A stretch of 64,000 nucleotides of DNA from Dehalococcoidia bacterium (GTDB lineage Bacteria > Chloroflexota > Dehalococcoidia > Lucifugimonadales > Lucifugimonadaceae): positions 1 through 64,000 of the forward strand of contig JAKUNJ010000006.1 of assembly GCA_022451965.1 (NCBI GenBank), given 5' to 3'. The notes under the pieces were generated by a model. The model was given only the letters and a program-made list of their open reading frames with translations. It had not been told where the DNA came from and made no database searches. Below, piece after piece: positions 1 to 9,207 of the stretch (positions are counted from its first letter, which is position 1; every line of letters starts with the position of its first letter). A program made the position numbers and the translations under genes.

Positions 1-93
1 CCTTCATGGTCATCATGTCCTTCATGGTCATCATGTCCTTCATGGTCATCATGTCCTTCATGATCATCATGTCCTTCATGGTCATCATGTCCT
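1..93. repeat. 18-bp tandem repeat encoding the ZnuA His-rich loop
   Basis: The unit ccttcatggtcatcatgt is repeated five times from base 1 to 90 with one substitution in the fourth copy, and it probably continues left of the window. On the minus strand each unit encodes EGHDDH, so the array is a coding repeat in the metal-binding loop of the ZnuA-like protein. Copy number may vary between strains by slippage. Confidence 0.9.
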
Positions 94-524
94 TCTTCAG
101 AAAATTCTATCGGGTCTATACTTTCACCAATTTCAATTAGAATATCCTGGGATTTGGCTGAATTTTCTAGCAGTTCTACTAGACTTGTTGATTCATATTT
201 CAATCCAACATAAAAAATTAGATCTGCATCTGCAATTTTTTTTGCATCTTGTGGGGAAGCCTCAAAACCATGTGGATCGACAGAATAAGGCATCAAAATA
301 TTTAGGTCAATATTATCATTACCTACCTGCTTAACGTATTCACCAATCATAGGTGTAGTCGCTAAAACGTTTAGTTTTTCTAATTCTTCGCTTTCAATTA
401 CAACTTCTGTACTATCATCTGGTGATACAACATCGGTTATTGCCTCTTCTGCACTTTCACATGCGAAAAAGATCATAACTGAAATGCTGATCAATGCTAG
501 CTTTGATAGATGTTTAAGAAACAT
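1..524 (-). CDS. znuA: ZnuA-type metal ABC transporter substrate-binding lipoprotein (C-terminus beyond window)
   Basis: Reading leftward from ATG at 524, the frame stays open to the window edge, so only about 174 N-terminal codons are present. The first residues form a signal peptide with a lipobox ending in FFAC (Cys22), followed by an acidic linker. The segment LNVLATTPMIGEYVKQVG and the later DPHGFEASPQDAKKIADADL are typical of cluster A-I (ZnuA/TroA) periplasmic metal-binding proteins, where the His of DPH is a metal ligand. From about residue 145 a His/Asp-rich loop repeats EGHDDH, as in zinc-specific ZnuA proteins. The likely role is capture of Zn2+ (Mn2+ possible) for an ABC importer whose other genes lie left of the window. 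The leader holds palindromes that may bind a metal-sensing repressor. Confidence 0.85.
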   Translation of the reverse strand, partial: MFLKHLSKLALISISVMIFFACESAEEAITDVVSPDDSTEVVIESEELEKLNVLATTPMIGEYVKQVGNDNIDLNILMPYSVDPHGFEASPQDAKKIADADLIFYVGLKYESTSLVELLENSAKSQDILIEIGESIDPIEFSEEGHDDHEGHDDHEGHDDHEGHDDHEGHDDHE

Positions 525-557
525 TTATTTTTCCTCCATAACTAAAATCTTTGGTAA

Positions 558-574
558 TTGATACTTTGTATCAA
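558..574. promoter_or_regulatory. palindromic operator candidate in the znuA leader
   Basis: TTGATACTTTGTATCAA is a perfect 7-bp inverted repeat with a 3-nt centre, 33 bp upstream of the znuA start codon. The 328-bp gene-free stretch 525-852 holds at least four other places with the same half-site, TTGATA(T/C) or (A/G)TATCAA: 633-652 (inverted pair), 656-662, 726-741 (imperfect inverted pair) and 814-830. Nothing else is seen in that stretch. A zinc or manganese repressor (Zur/DtxR/ArsR type) is a reasonable guess but the motif matches no consensus I can name with confidence. Confidence 0.45.
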
Positions 575-813
575 ATGTTTTTTCAATTTATATTATTATA
601 AACAAGTTTAAGGTGCTAAATATATAAAATTTATATCAATAATTTTTGATATGTAATATCAATAAATATAATAGCAACCTGTCAATTATACATTATTAAT
701 TTTTGATTTGCATAATTAATAATAATGATATTATGTATCAATTAAATTTACTATACATACATTGATTCCAAGATAGTAATATGATTTATAAATGAATTTG
801 AAGTTACACATTA

Positions 814-830
814 TTGATACCTAGTCTCAA
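814..830. promoter_or_regulatory. second copy of the palindromic operator motif
   Basis: TTGATACCTAGTCTCAA has the same 7-3-7 layout as the site at 558-574, with one mismatch in the right arm. It lies just beyond the 3' end of the LRR lipoprotein gene, at the far end of the znuA leader. The shared half-site and spacing suggest both are bound by the same dimeric regulator; this is inference from pattern only. Confidence 0.3.
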
Positions 831-852
831 ATATTATCAGTCTTGAATGTTT

Positions 853-2442
853 CTAATAATATCCTCTGGATTCATCTTTAATTGAATTATATACAAACCA
901 AATTGTGTCTAGAGCTCTTACTTGACCTGGTCTATTGAACAATCTTTGTAGAAACCCTCCATCTGTGTCTTGATCTGGGAAAAATAATACTATCATAGGC
1001 GCTTCATTAGGATTATTAGCTGAGTTTCCGTTTGCAACACTTGCAATTGATACTTCAACTTCTCTCATACCATTGCACTCAGCTTTAGCATACCCTATTC
1101 CATTTTCACCATATTCATAACCTGTCATAACGCTATTTACATTTGATCTAAAAGACTCTTTTATCCAGCTAATATCCGTTATAGTTGTTCCAACAGGACA
1201 TATCAAAATATATATTTCATCAAGTATATTACCATCACCATCAAAATCTATTACAGGGAATCCTTTTTCTAAGCTGAAAGTAGGGGCATCGCCAATACTT
1301 GGATCAATTAAGGTTTGAGAATATGTTGTATAGGCCCAATTTTCAATAATTGCTATAGCAGTAGGTGTAGCAGTAGCAGTAGGTGTAGCAGTAGCAGTAG
1401 GTGTAGGTATAGGCGTAGAAGTCATGGTAGCATTTGGTTGGGGTGTAGGAGTCATAGTGGGAGTAGGAGTCATAGTAGGAGTAGGAGTCATAGTAGGAGT
1501 AGGAGTTATAGTAGGTGTAGGTGTCATAGTGGGTGTAGGTGTCATAGTGGGGGTAGGTGTTGGTGTTGGTATAACAACGTCACAACTCACTTTATCTGAC
1601 CAGCAGACTGGTCCAAGTCCTCTTATGTCATTTATCGGATTATCTTCTATTTTTATAGATTTTAGGCTATTCAATGTAAATATTGGCCTTACATCTCCAA
1701 TATTATTATCATTCGCAATTAAGATGCTTAGGTAATCTTTATTTGATAAGGCATAAATATTTGAAACTTGATTTTCAGAAAAATCTAGTAACTCTAATGA
1801 GTTAATATTTTCTAATGAAGAAATATCACTAATATAATTAGAATTTAAGTTTAACTGCTTTAGATTAAATAATCCTGACAGAGGTGCAATTGACCTAATA
1901 TCGTTTTCAAATAAATTTAAGTTTGTTATTTTAGTTAGATTGCTCAATGGTGTCAGATTCAAGATTTGATTATTTGGTAGGTCTAAACTAGTGATATTGT
2001 AAGCAAATTCTATTCCAGTTAAGTCCGAAATTCCTCTTCCTGACCCAGATAAAGAGTTCAACTTTTGCATATCACTTTCTGTTATATTTCCATCTATTTT
2101 ATTTATCTCAAATCGAATGATTTTTTCTAAATTAATGTCTGGTATAAATACATCAGGTGAAGTCGGAGTGGGTGTAGATGTTGGGGTGTTGTAGACATAA
2201 GCTTCTCTATATTTTGAAGAATCAGATGATTTACTTATGGTTGGCAAGATCTTTCTCTCAAAATTTCTAGTATTCTCTTTCTCTTCATCAATAATTTGAG
2301 TAGGAATTGGATTTTGAGATATAGGATCGAGAGGACTTTGAGTAGGTAAAATAATATTATCCACCATATTTGGTGATTGATTTTCAGCTTCGGCACATGC
2401 TGAGAGCACAATTATAGAAAGAATAAATATATATTTTTTCAT
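853..2442 (-). CDS. secreted LRR lipoprotein with Thr-Pro repeat linker
   Basis: The 529-residue protein starts with a signal peptide and lipobox VLSAC (Cys16), so it should be a lipid-anchored surface protein. Residues about 135-285 are internalin-like leucine-rich repeats of 21-23 residues (for example [20 protein letters not shown]), closed by a two-Cys segment near 280-287. Residues about 291-370 are a low-complexity linker of TPTPTM and TATATP repeats, and about 160 C-terminal residues form a further domain that I do not recognise. LRRs usually bind proteins or glycans; the ligand here is unknown. The gene starts 4 nt after the rsmG stop codon and is probably co-transcribed with it. Proline/threonine linkers of this kind are common in Chloroflexota exported proteins. 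Confidence 0.75.
   Translation of the reverse strand: MKKYIFILSIIVLSACAEAENQSPNMVDNIILPTQSPLDPISQNPIPTQIIDEEKENTRNFERKILPTISKSSDSSKYREAYVYNTPTSTPTPTSPDVFIPDINLEKIIRFEINKIDGNITESDMQKLNSLSGSGRGISDLTGIEFAYNITSLDLPNNQILNLTPLSNLTKITNLNLFENDIRSIAPLSGLFNLKQLNLNSNYISDISSLENINSLELLDFSENQVSNIYALSNKDYLSILIANDNNIGDVRPIFTLNSLKSIKIEDNPINDIRGLGPVCWSDKVSCDVVIPTPTPTPTMTPTPTMTPTPTITPTPTMTPTPTMTPTPTMTPTPQPNATMTSTPIPTPTATATPTATATPTAIAIIENWAYTTYSQTLIDPSIGDAPTFSLEKGFPVIDFDGDGNILDEIYILICPVGTTITDISWIKESFRSNVNSVMTGYEYGENGIGYAKAECNGMREVEVSIASVANGNSANNPNEAPMIVLFFPDQDTDGGFLQRLFNRPGQVRALDTIWFVYNSIKDESRGYY
1436..1572. repeat. tandem 18-bp repeat encoding TPTPTM linker
   Basis: About seven imperfect 18-bp units of the type ggagtaggagtcatagta encode (TPTPTM)n on the minus strand. 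A second, shorter array at about 1365-1410 with unit gtagcagtagcagtaggt encodes TATATP. Both are coding repeats in the linker of the LRR lipoprotein. They also create long open frames on the opposite strand that are not genes. Confidence 0.85.
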
Positions 2443-2446
2443 TAAA

Positions 2447-3187
2447 TTACTTTTTTTTAATTATAGGATTTTTTTTTGGTATTCCATTTCTTCTTGGATA
2501 ACCTTTTGGCGTTTTGCTATTTTTTTTCCAAATTATAAAATTATCTTTTGGTAAATATTTGGGGGCTTCAATGAGAATGATATCAGTTTTTTTAATACCT
2601 AAAATTTTTGTAATATATTTAGACTGTTCAAGTTCAATCTTTGGGAATTCACCTTTTGCAGTTATTACAAATCCACCAACCCTTAATAAAGGAACTGATA
2701 GTTCAGCTAGAGTTGGAAGCTTAGCTAATGCCCTTGTTAGAACAATGTCATATTTTTCTCTTTCTTCAGAAACTCCCAACAATTCTGCTCTATTGCACTG
2801 TGTATTTATTTTTCTTAATTCCATTATCGAAATAATTTCTTCGATAAATTCGCATTTTTTTTCCGATGAATCAACAAGTTTTAAGTCTAAGTCTGGGTAG
2901 ATAAACTTAATTGGTAATGAAGGAATTCCCGCACCAGTTCCTAAGTCTAATACATGTAAGTTTTCTTTCAGATATAAATTATTATTTTTATAATTCTTAA
3001 TCGCTTTGATGTATCTAAATGACCTTATAAGTAAGAAGTCAACTATTTCATCAATACTTTTATATCCTGTAAGATTAAAATTTTTAGATGTTTCGAATAA
3101 TTTATTACTAAAAAAAATTAATTTCTCTATTACTTCATTTGAAAAATCAATATCTAATTCAAGTAAACTTTTTTTTACTTTTTCCAA
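2447..3187 (-). CDS. rsmG: 16S rRNA (guanine527-N7)-methyltransferase RsmG
   Basis: This is a 246-residue SAM-dependent methyltransferase that methylates G527 in the 530 loop of 16S rRNA. The SAM-binding motif [14 protein letters not shown] is at residues 80-93, the N-terminal NLT segment (38-40) is present, and the C-terminal [13 protein letters not shown] is the usual RsmG signature. The start is a TTG at 3187 with a purine-rich GAAAGA upstream. In many bacteria rsmG (gidB) sits near parA/parB or mnmG; here it is followed directly by a lipoprotein gene and is divergent from etfB, 57 bp away. Confidence 0.93.
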   Translation of the reverse strand: MEKVKKSLLELDIDFSNEVIEKLIFFSNKLFETSKNFNLTGYKSIDEIVDFLLIRSFRYIKAIKNYKNNNLYLKENLHVLDLGTGAGIPSLPIKFIYPDLDLKLVDSSEKKCEFIEEIISIMELRKINTQCNRAELLGVSEEREKYDIVLTRALAKLPTLAELSVPLLRVGGFVITAKGEFPKIELEQSKYITKILGIKKTDIILIEAPKYLPKDNFIIWKKNSKTPKGYPRRNGIPKKNPIIKKK

Positions 3188-3244
3188 TTTATCTTTCGTA
3201 TAATATAACTAAAGTTATAATATATTACCTTCAATAAAATTGTT

Positions 3245-4039
3245 ATGAAAATATGTGTTTGTATTAAAGAAGTACCTGATTCAGATGTTCCTTCAAATAA
3301 ACTTAAGATAGATAATGAAAATCTAGAAATAAAGCCAACTGAAAATATTTCAAATATAGTAAACACATTTGATCTTAATGCAGTTGAACTGGCATTGAGG
3401 TTCTCTGAAAATTTTGAAAATTCTTCTATATCAATAATTTCGGTAGGTCACAATCTTACAAGTGATGTAATAAAAAAGCCTATAGCCATGGGAGCAGATG
3501 AAATAATTACTTGCGACGAAGAAGGCTTAAATAATCTCGATATTAATGCAATTTCTCATATTATTTCTAAAATTATTGAAAAAACAGGACCATATGATGT
3601 TATTTTTTCAGGTAGACACGCCTCAGACTTTGATATGGCAACTGTACCATTCGCACTTTCTGAAATTTTGTCAATTCCAATTGTGAATATCGTGAAAAGC
3701 ATCAAGATTGAGGGTGAAAACCTAATTCTAGATAGAGTTATTACTGATGGCCTTCAAGTCATAGAAGCTAAATTACCATTAATTATTACTGCTGGGAATC
3801 AAGTAGGAGATCCAAGATATCCTACTCTAAAAGGTATAATGGCTGCATCCAAAAAAGAAATAAAAAACTTCACTTTAGATGATTTAGAAATTAGTAAAAA
3901 TGAAATAAATTCTAAAGTAAATCTTGAGGAAATATATTTTCCAAAAAATGATAATCAAGTAGAAATTATTGAAGGAAAAGATAATAAAGAGAAAGCTGCA
4001 ATCTTGATTTCTAAGTTGAGAGAAGAGGGAATAATATAA
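3245..4039 (+). CDS. etfB: electron transfer flavoprotein, beta subunit
   Basis: The 264-residue protein begins MKICVCIKEVPDSD and carries the ETF-beta signature around residues 175-205 (VEAKLPLIITAGNQVGDPRYP, ending in GIMAASKKEI). With EtfA it forms the soluble heterodimer that takes electrons from acyl-CoA dehydrogenases and passes them to ETF:quinone oxidoreductase. The stop codon is followed at once by the etfA start, so the two are translationally coupled. Likely electron donors in this window are the two acyl-CoA dehydrogenases at 20.7-23.0 kb. Confidence 0.95.
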   Translation: MKICVCIKEVPDSDVPSNKLKIDNENLEIKPTENISNIVNTFDLNAVELALRFSENFENSSISIISVGHNLTSDVIKKPIAMGADEIITCDEEGLNNLDINAISHIISKIIEKTGPYDVIFSGRHASDFDMATVPFALSEILSIPIVNIVKSIKIEGENLILDRVITDGLQVIEAKLPLIITAGNQVGDPRYPTLKGIMAASKKEIKNFTLDDLEISKNEINSKVNLEEIYFPKNDNQVEIIEGKDNKEKAAILISKLREEGII

Positions 4040-4990
4040 ATGAATATATTATCGATAATTTTTAATGAAAATGATAAGTTTGATGATTCTTGTTTAGAGA
4101 TATTTTCATTTATAGATATTTTAAGTTCTGATAGTAATATTTCATCACTATGTTTTGGTGGAGATAAAAAAATAATTTCTAAGTTGCCAACTGATGAAAA
4201 TTTTTATATTGATATAAATTCTGAAACAGAAAACCCCTCTCATATCATTGATACTATTGAGAAATTTCTTGAAAATAAATCGTTTGATTATATATTGTTC
4301 CAAAAAGATGATTTTTCAAATTATATTGCACCTGCAATATCATACAGGAAAAAATTTCCCTATTTACCAGATGTAAAGGCTTTAATAAATAAAAATTCAG
4401 ATTTGAAATTTATAAGACCAATTCATGGTGAGGCAGCCGAAGGTGTTTACAGCATAAGTCAAGAAACAACAATTGTTCTTAAGATAAGAAAAAGTTCCTT
4501 TGAGAAGAAAGAGTTGTTAGATACTTATAATGATGTTAAAGATATTATCCTTACTGAAGCCAAAAATAATACTTTTAGGATACTTGAAACACAAAGATCA
4601 AAACCTCAAGGTATTCAACTTGAGGAGGCCGAAATAGTCATTTCTGGAGGAAGGGGATTAGGTAGTAAAGATGGTTTTAACTACATTAGAGAACTTGCCT
4701 CGATATTGAATGGGGCAGTTGGGGCATCAAGAGCTGCTGTTGAGTCAGAATGGATAGAGCCTACTAATTTAGTAGGACTTACAGGTAAATGGATTAGCCC
4801 TTCGCTTTATATGACTTTTGGTATATCAGGGGCTAGTCAACATTTAGCAGGGTGTTCAAATTCAAAAAATATAATTTCAGTTAATACAGATCCTGATGCA
4901 TCTATATTTAATCATTCTAGATTTGGTGTGGTTGCAGATTGCAATGAATTTATAAAAGAAATTATTGAAGAGTTGAAAAATTCAAATTAG
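4040..4990 (+). CDS. etfA: electron transfer flavoprotein, alpha subunit
   Basis: The 316-residue protein carries the FAD-binding C-terminal domain of EtfA from about residue 195, with VISGGRGLGSKDGF, GASRAAVESEWI and GISGASQHLAG followed by NTDPDASIF, all standard FAD contacts. It pairs with the EtfB encoded immediately upstream. The final codons overlap the presumed beginning of the next gene, a membrane-anchored metallopeptidase, so the three genes probably share a transcript. Confidence 0.95.
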   Translation: MNILSIIFNENDKFDDSCLEIFSFIDILSSDSNISSLCFGGDKKIISKLPTDENFYIDINSETENPSHIIDTIEKFLENKSFDYILFQKDDFSNYIAPAISYRKKFPYLPDVKALINKNSDLKFIRPIHGEAAEGVYSISQETTIVLKIRKSSFEKKELLDTYNDVKDIILTEAKNNTFRILETQRSKPQGIQLEEAEIVISGGRGLGSKDGFNYIRELASILNGAVGASRAAVESEWIEPTNLVGLTGKWISPSLYMTFGISGASQHLAGCSNSKNIISVNTDPDASIFNHSRFGVVADCNEFIKEIIEELKNSN

Positions 4991-6020
4991 TAAATTAAAA
5001 AATATTTTTATAAGTTTTCTAATTTCTGTAATTTTTCTTTTCTCAGGAGATCGTTCACATATCTCTTATGTTGATAAAATTACTTCTGGAGTTCAGTTTG
5101 ATATTATTTCATGGGAATTTAAGAATTTTCCAAAAAAATATTTTACTATTTTTAGCTCTGCAGATCTTAAAGAGGATCAAGTTCGTAAAGCCCTTTTGGG
5201 TGATAATGAAATTAGTCTAAACGAAATTGAGTTATTTTTAGAAAAAGAAGTCTCAAAAAAAATAAAGAATAAACTAAATAAAAATTTTTTATTTCCACCT
5301 TTAGATTTTACTTTTCAAAAAACACCTAAAGTCTTAATTATTTCTCCAAGAGATAGGATTTATCAAGAATTTGCGATGTTAATTTCTCCTGAAATTACTT
5401 CTGAAAGAATTTCAGATATAGAAAGGAAAATTTATGAAAAAAATTTATCAGGAATTATAGTTAACACAGGTGGATTTGCTGCTTATCCTAGTCTCATAAA
5501 GAAAAGATCAGATTATGACTATATTGTTTCAACAATAGCTCACGAATGGCTCCATCAATACTTATTTTTTTCTCCTCTTGGTCAGTCATATTTCCAAGGA
5601 GGTGAAATGATATCTCTTAATGAATCTTTAGCTGATATTTTTGGAGAAGAAATATCAGGCTCCAATGAAAAAAATATTTTTTATCCCGATGATTTTTATA
5701 ACAATTTCATGAAAGAAACAAGATTAGAAACAGATAGATTATTATCTAATAATCAAGTACAAGAAGCTGAAATTTATATGGAAAATAGAAGGCTTATGTT
5801 GAATAAAAATGGTTATAAAATAAGAAAAATTAATCAAGCCTATTTTGCATTCCATGGTAACTATGGATCTTCACCATCTTCAATTTCAGATTACGATCAA
5901 AAATTAAGATTATTAAGAACTGAATACAAATATCTAAATGATTATATTGATGATCTAAAAAAAATAGACTCAATTGAAGAATTTAACAGATTAATAATTC
6001 TAAAAACGACTGAAAATTAA
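4986..6020 (+). CDS. membrane-anchored gluzincin-like metallopeptidase, non-canonical start
   Basis: The frame is open from just after a TGA at 4974 to 6020, but it has no ATG, GTG or TTG until a TTG at 5196. Codons upstream of that TTG are clearly coding: they read SKLKNIFISFLISVIFLF then SGDRSHISY, a signal anchor. The best start is ATT at 4986, overlapping the etfA stop (ATTAG); this is inferred. The TTG start would give 274 residues without an export signal. Counted from ATT, HEWLH (186-190) is a zinc-binding HExxH motif and NESLADIFGEE (from 212) supplies a probable third Glu ligand. The fold resembles gluzincin peptidases. The substrate is unknown. hflKC follows 23 nt downstream, which hints at membrane-protein quality control. 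Confidence 0.65.
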   Translation: MSKLKNIFISFLISVIFLFSGDRSHISYVDKITSGVQFDIISWEFKNFPKKYFTIFSSADLKEDQVRKALLGDNEISLNEIELFLEKEVSKKIKNKLNKNFLFPPLDFTFQKTPKVLIISPRDRIYQEFAMLISPEITSERISDIERKIYEKNLSGIIVNTGGFAAYPSLIKKRSDYDYIVSTIAHEWLHQYLFFSPLGQSYFQGGEMISLNESLADIFGEEISGSNEKNIFYPDDFYNNFMKETRLETDRLLSNNQVQEAEIYMENRRLMLNKNGYKIRKINQAYFAFHGNYGSSPSSISDYDQKLRLLRTEYKYLNDYIDDLKKIDSIEEFNRLIILKTTEN

Positions 6021-6043
6021 TAAAATAATATATAATTGTAATT

Positions 6044-7123
6044 ATGGAATTTCTAAAGAGGACATTTGGTATTGCTAAATCATATAGACCCCCTTCAGGA
6101 GGAGGTCGTGAGGAATATGATATTTCCTTTCAAGAATTTTTTGATAATCTCAAAAAAAATATACCTTTCTTAAATAATTTACCCAATGGAAATAAATCGT
6201 ATATTGTTATTGGATTAGTTATATTGTTAATTATTTGGGCAGCATCAGGAATATATACAGTTGGCCCTGATCAACAAGCAGCTACAAGAATGTTTGGAAA
6301 ATTTCAGTCAATTCAAGGTAATGGATTGCATTGGTGGTGGCCTTCTCCTATAGGTAAAACAGATACAGTTGTTGTTACTGCTACCAGACAATTAGAACTA
6401 GGATTTAGATCCGAAGGCCAGGAAATAACTAAACCTGTCAGATATGAATCAATGATGATCACAGGTGATGAAAACCTTGTAGATGTTCAAACTGTAATTC
6501 AATATAAAATTATAGACTTAAGGAAATATTTATTCTTTGTTGATGACCCAGGAGAACAAGACCGTGATGTAAGCCCTGGAAGTCCAGATGGAGTTACATT
6601 ACGAGATATAACTGAGACTGCTCTTAGACAAGTAGTAGGTAAGAGAAATATCGATGATGTTCTAACTACTCAAAAAGGTGAAGTTCAGGATGAAGTTCTC
6701 AGGCTAATGAAATCCCTTGCGGAAAATTACAATACAGGTCTTGAAATAATTGCAGTAAGATTACAAAATGTTAACCCACCTGTACAAGTTCAGGATGCTT
6801 TTGATGACGTAACCCGTGCTAGAGAAGAAAGAGATCGTATAATTAATTTGGCTCAAGCATATCAAGAATCAGAAATTCCAAAAGCTATCGGTGAAGCAGC
6901 TAAAATAACTGAGTCTGCAAATGCTTTCAAGCAAGGAAGGATTGCAAGAGCAGAAGGTGAAGCAGAAGGGTTTAAAAAACTGCTTGAAGCTTATGAAAAA
7001 TCTCCAGATGTTACAAGGCAAAGACTTTATCTTGAAATGGTCGAAAGAGTCTTTCCAAATTTTAATAAGTACATCATTAATGATTCCAAAATTTTACCTC
7101 TATTAGATATAGAACCAAACTAA
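6044..7123 (+). CDS. hflK: HflK, SPFH/band 7 membrane protein
   Basis: The 359-residue protein has a Gly-rich N-terminus, one transmembrane segment at about residues 52-68 (SYIVIGLVILLIIWAASGI) and then an SPFH/prohibitin domain starting YTVGPDQQAATRMFGK. A coiled-coil rich in Glu, Ala and Arg (GEAAKITESANAFKQGRI) follows at about 285-330. HflK and HflC form a large ring complex around the FtsH protease in the cytoplasmic membrane and modulate its access to substrates. The hflC gene follows after 6 nt. No ftsH is in the window. Confidence 0.93.
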   Translation: MEFLKRTFGIAKSYRPPSGGGREEYDISFQEFFDNLKKNIPFLNNLPNGNKSYIVIGLVILLIIWAASGIYTVGPDQQAATRMFGKFQSIQGNGLHWWWPSPIGKTDTVVVTATRQLELGFRSEGQEITKPVRYESMMITGDENLVDVQTVIQYKIIDLRKYLFFVDDPGEQDRDVSPGSPDGVTLRDITETALRQVVGKRNIDDVLTTQKGEVQDEVLRLMKSLAENYNTGLEIIAVRLQNVNPPVQVQDAFDDVTRAREERDRIINLAQAYQESEIPKAIGEAAKITESANAFKQGRIARAEGEAEGFKKLLEAYEKSPDVTRQRLYLEMVERVFPNFNKYIINDSKILPLLDIEPN

Positions 7124-7129
7124 TAAATT

Positions 7130-8167
7130 ATGAAAAAAACAACTCCAATATTAATAGGATTAGCAATACTAGCAGTAGTAGGGTTTCAATCAATATTTAC
7201 CGTTGATGAAACAGAAGTAGCTATCGTAACAACTTTTGGTGAGTTTAAGGCCTCATACACTGACCCTGGATTAAAAACAAAAGTTCCATTTATTGATTCT
7301 GTTACTAAATTTGATAAAAGGCTCCAGAGAGTTGATGTGCCACCTGAAACGATTCTAACAGAAGATAAAAAAAGAATTAGAGTCGACGCATATGCTAGAT
7401 ATAAGATCATAAACCCATTGCTATTTTTCAAAAATCTTACTAATGAAACTACAGCTGATTCTCGAATTGGAAGTATTGTTGCTTCTAGATTAAGAGAAGA
7501 AATTGCTCAAGATACACAAGATGAGGTAATTTCAGAAAAACGTGAATCTGTAATGAAAGCAGTTACAAATACATCTAATTTATTTGAAATTTCCGAGCCT
7601 GAAGCATTATCTATGGATAGCGGTTTGCAAAGTCCTGATTTGTCATTTTTTTCAAAATCACCTGGTGATAATTCTTTTAGTCCTGTAACCTCTGATATGA
7701 AGGCTGCTATCTTAAATAATACCTTAGATGCAACCATAGAGCTAAAATATTTTATCCCCTTGCAAGATGTATGGGGAGTTGAAATTATAGATGTAAGAAT
7801 AAAACGAGCTGACTTCCCAGATGAAGTTGAAGCCTCAATATTCGAAAGAATGGTAGCTGAGAGATTTAGAAAGTCTAGTGCATTTAGAGCTGAAGGAGAA
7901 CAACAAGATAAAGAAATTCGAGCTTTCGTTGATAGGGAAGTGGAAATAACACTTGAAACAGCAAATGGTCAAGCTGCTATAACTCGAGGTGAGGGTGAAG
8001 CTCTTGCTATTGAAGCATTAGCTGAAGCTTTGAAATCCGACCCAGAATTCTATGGATTTGTAAGATCTTTAGAAGCATATGAAAATTCTTTAGATGGATC
8101 AACAATTATTTTGGATCCAACAAGTGAATTATTTAAGTACTTAGAAACATATTCAAACACTAAATAG
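7130..8167 (+). CDS. hflC: HflC, SPFH/band 7 membrane protein
   Basis: The 345-residue partner of HflK has an N-terminal membrane anchor (residues 5-20), the band 7 domain beginning FTVDETEVAIVTTFGEF, and the C-terminal helical part with EVEASIFERMVAERFRKS and RGEGEALAIEALAEAL that is characteristic of HflC. An insertion at about 145-190 (MDSGLQSPDLSFFSKSPGD) is unusual but HflC proteins vary here. The gene ends 2 nt from the stop codon of the convergent protease gene. Confidence 0.93.
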   Translation: MKKTTPILIGLAILAVVGFQSIFTVDETEVAIVTTFGEFKASYTDPGLKTKVPFIDSVTKFDKRLQRVDVPPETILTEDKKRIRVDAYARYKIINPLLFFKNLTNETTADSRIGSIVASRLREEIAQDTQDEVISEKRESVMKAVTNTSNLFEISEPEALSMDSGLQSPDLSFFSKSPGDNSFSPVTSDMKAAILNNTLDATIELKYFIPLQDVWGVEIIDVRIKRADFPDEVEASIFERMVAERFRKSSAFRAEGEQQDKEIRAFVDREVEITLETANGQAAITRGEGEALAIEALAEALKSDPEFYGFVRSLEAYENSLDGSTIILDPTSELFKYLETYSNTK

Positions 8168-8169
8168 TT

Positions 8170-9207
8170 TTAGTCAAAACTTGTATTTCTATTAGCCTTG
8201 AGATCTTCCCAGACATCATTTATTGAAACCATATTAGTGCCTAACTGTTGACCTGTGGTTCTCTTTCCTCCAGCAGATTCAAGGAAACCATAAACTATAC
8301 CAATAGCATATCCGTCCTTATCAAGTATAGGACCTCCTGAATCTCCGGGATCAGCAGCAGCATCAAAGACTACAATAGAAACTTTTGAATCAACTTCATC
8401 TCCCCTATAATATGATTTGCCTTTCTCAAATTGAAGTGTTGTATCAGCTAACTTTACATAACTTATAATACCTGAATGGCTTGAAGGTACCCCTGGGTTC
8501 CCAGCTGAGTATCCTAAAGTAAAAACATCTTTTCCAATATCTCTAACATCAACCTCTCTTGTTTTTATTGGTTCAATGCCATGATCTAATTTTATGGCAG
8601 CTAAATCTCTCTTCCTATCAACTCCAAATACATTACCTGCAAAGCTTGTATATCCTGCCGCTTCGCCAGACATTGGTATATGAACTATCACATTTTTATT
8701 TGAACCAACTACGTGTTCATTAGTTATAATCCATCCCTCTTCTATTACCCAGCCTGTTCCAGTGCTATTTCCAACCTCAATCATCAATACTTTTTCTCTA
8801 TTCTTTTGATAAATATCATAAGCTGCATCGAAACTATATATACTTTGCGGAGTAGGTGTAGGTTGTGGGGTTGGCATAGGTGCTAGCTGAGGAACTACTT
8901 CTGGTATAAATTCTTCTATAATAAAATTATCTCTTTCTTTAGAAAACTCATTAACATCATTAGCATAAACTTCTGCAATCTCTTTTGCAATCTCCTTAAC
9001 ACTTTCTTCTTGAAAAGGTATAACTGTAGGTGTAGGCTGAGGAGTTGAAGTTGGTAATGGAGTCGGAATAGGTTGTGGGGTAGCTGTACTTATATTATTT
9101 ATATTATCCATTGAAATTCTTAGTGCTCTTGCATCAATAGTAGCTTCTATATCAACTGCTTCACCACAGGAAAATGAAATTATAATAATTAAAAAAAATC
9201 TTTTCAT
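8170..9207 (-). CDS. HtrA-like trypsin-fold serine protease lipoprotein
   Basis: The 345-residue protein has a signal peptide with lipobox SFSC (Cys14), two Pro/Thr/Gln-rich linkers (about 41-63 and 108-121), a helical spacer, and a trypsin-like domain from about 135. The catalytic triad is visible: His165 in ITNEHVVG, Asp201 in RDLAAIKL and Ser290 in PGDSGGPIL. There is no PDZ domain after the protease domain, unlike full DegP/HtrA. It is probably a surface-tethered protease acting on exported or misfolded proteins. The start overlaps the stop of the upstream serine hydrolase gene by 4 nt, making it the last gene of the long operon that begins at 19.4 kb or of a sub-operon of it. Confidence 0.85.
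   Translation of the reverse strand: MKRFFLIIIISFSCGEAVDIEATIDARALRISMDNINNISTATPQPIPTPLPTSTPQPTPTVIPFQEESVKEIAKEIAEVYANDVNEFSKERDNFIIEEFIPEVVPQLAPMPTPQPTPTPQSIYSFDAAYDIYQKNREKVLMIEVGNSTGTGWVIEEGWIITNEHVVGSNKNVIVHIPMSGEAAGYTSFAGNVFGVDRKRDLAAIKLDHGIEPIKTREVDVRDIGKDVFTLGYSAGNPGVPSSHSGIISYVKLADTTLQFEKGKSYYRGDEVDSKVSIVVFDAAADPGDSGGPILDKDGYAIGIVYGFLESAGGKRTTGQQLGTNMVSINDVWEDLKANRNTSFD

Noticed and set aside
1-93. Short regular repeats that could suggest a CRISPR array
   Set aside because: The repeat has no spacers, stays in frame and encodes EGHDDH of the ZnuA His-rich loop.
1315-1735. Two plus-strand open frames rich in Ser/Arg/Cys and Val/Gly opposite the LRR gene
   Set aside because: They are by-products of the 18-bp repeat that encodes the Thr-Pro linker on the minus strand; composition is pure repeat and there is no ribosome-binding site.
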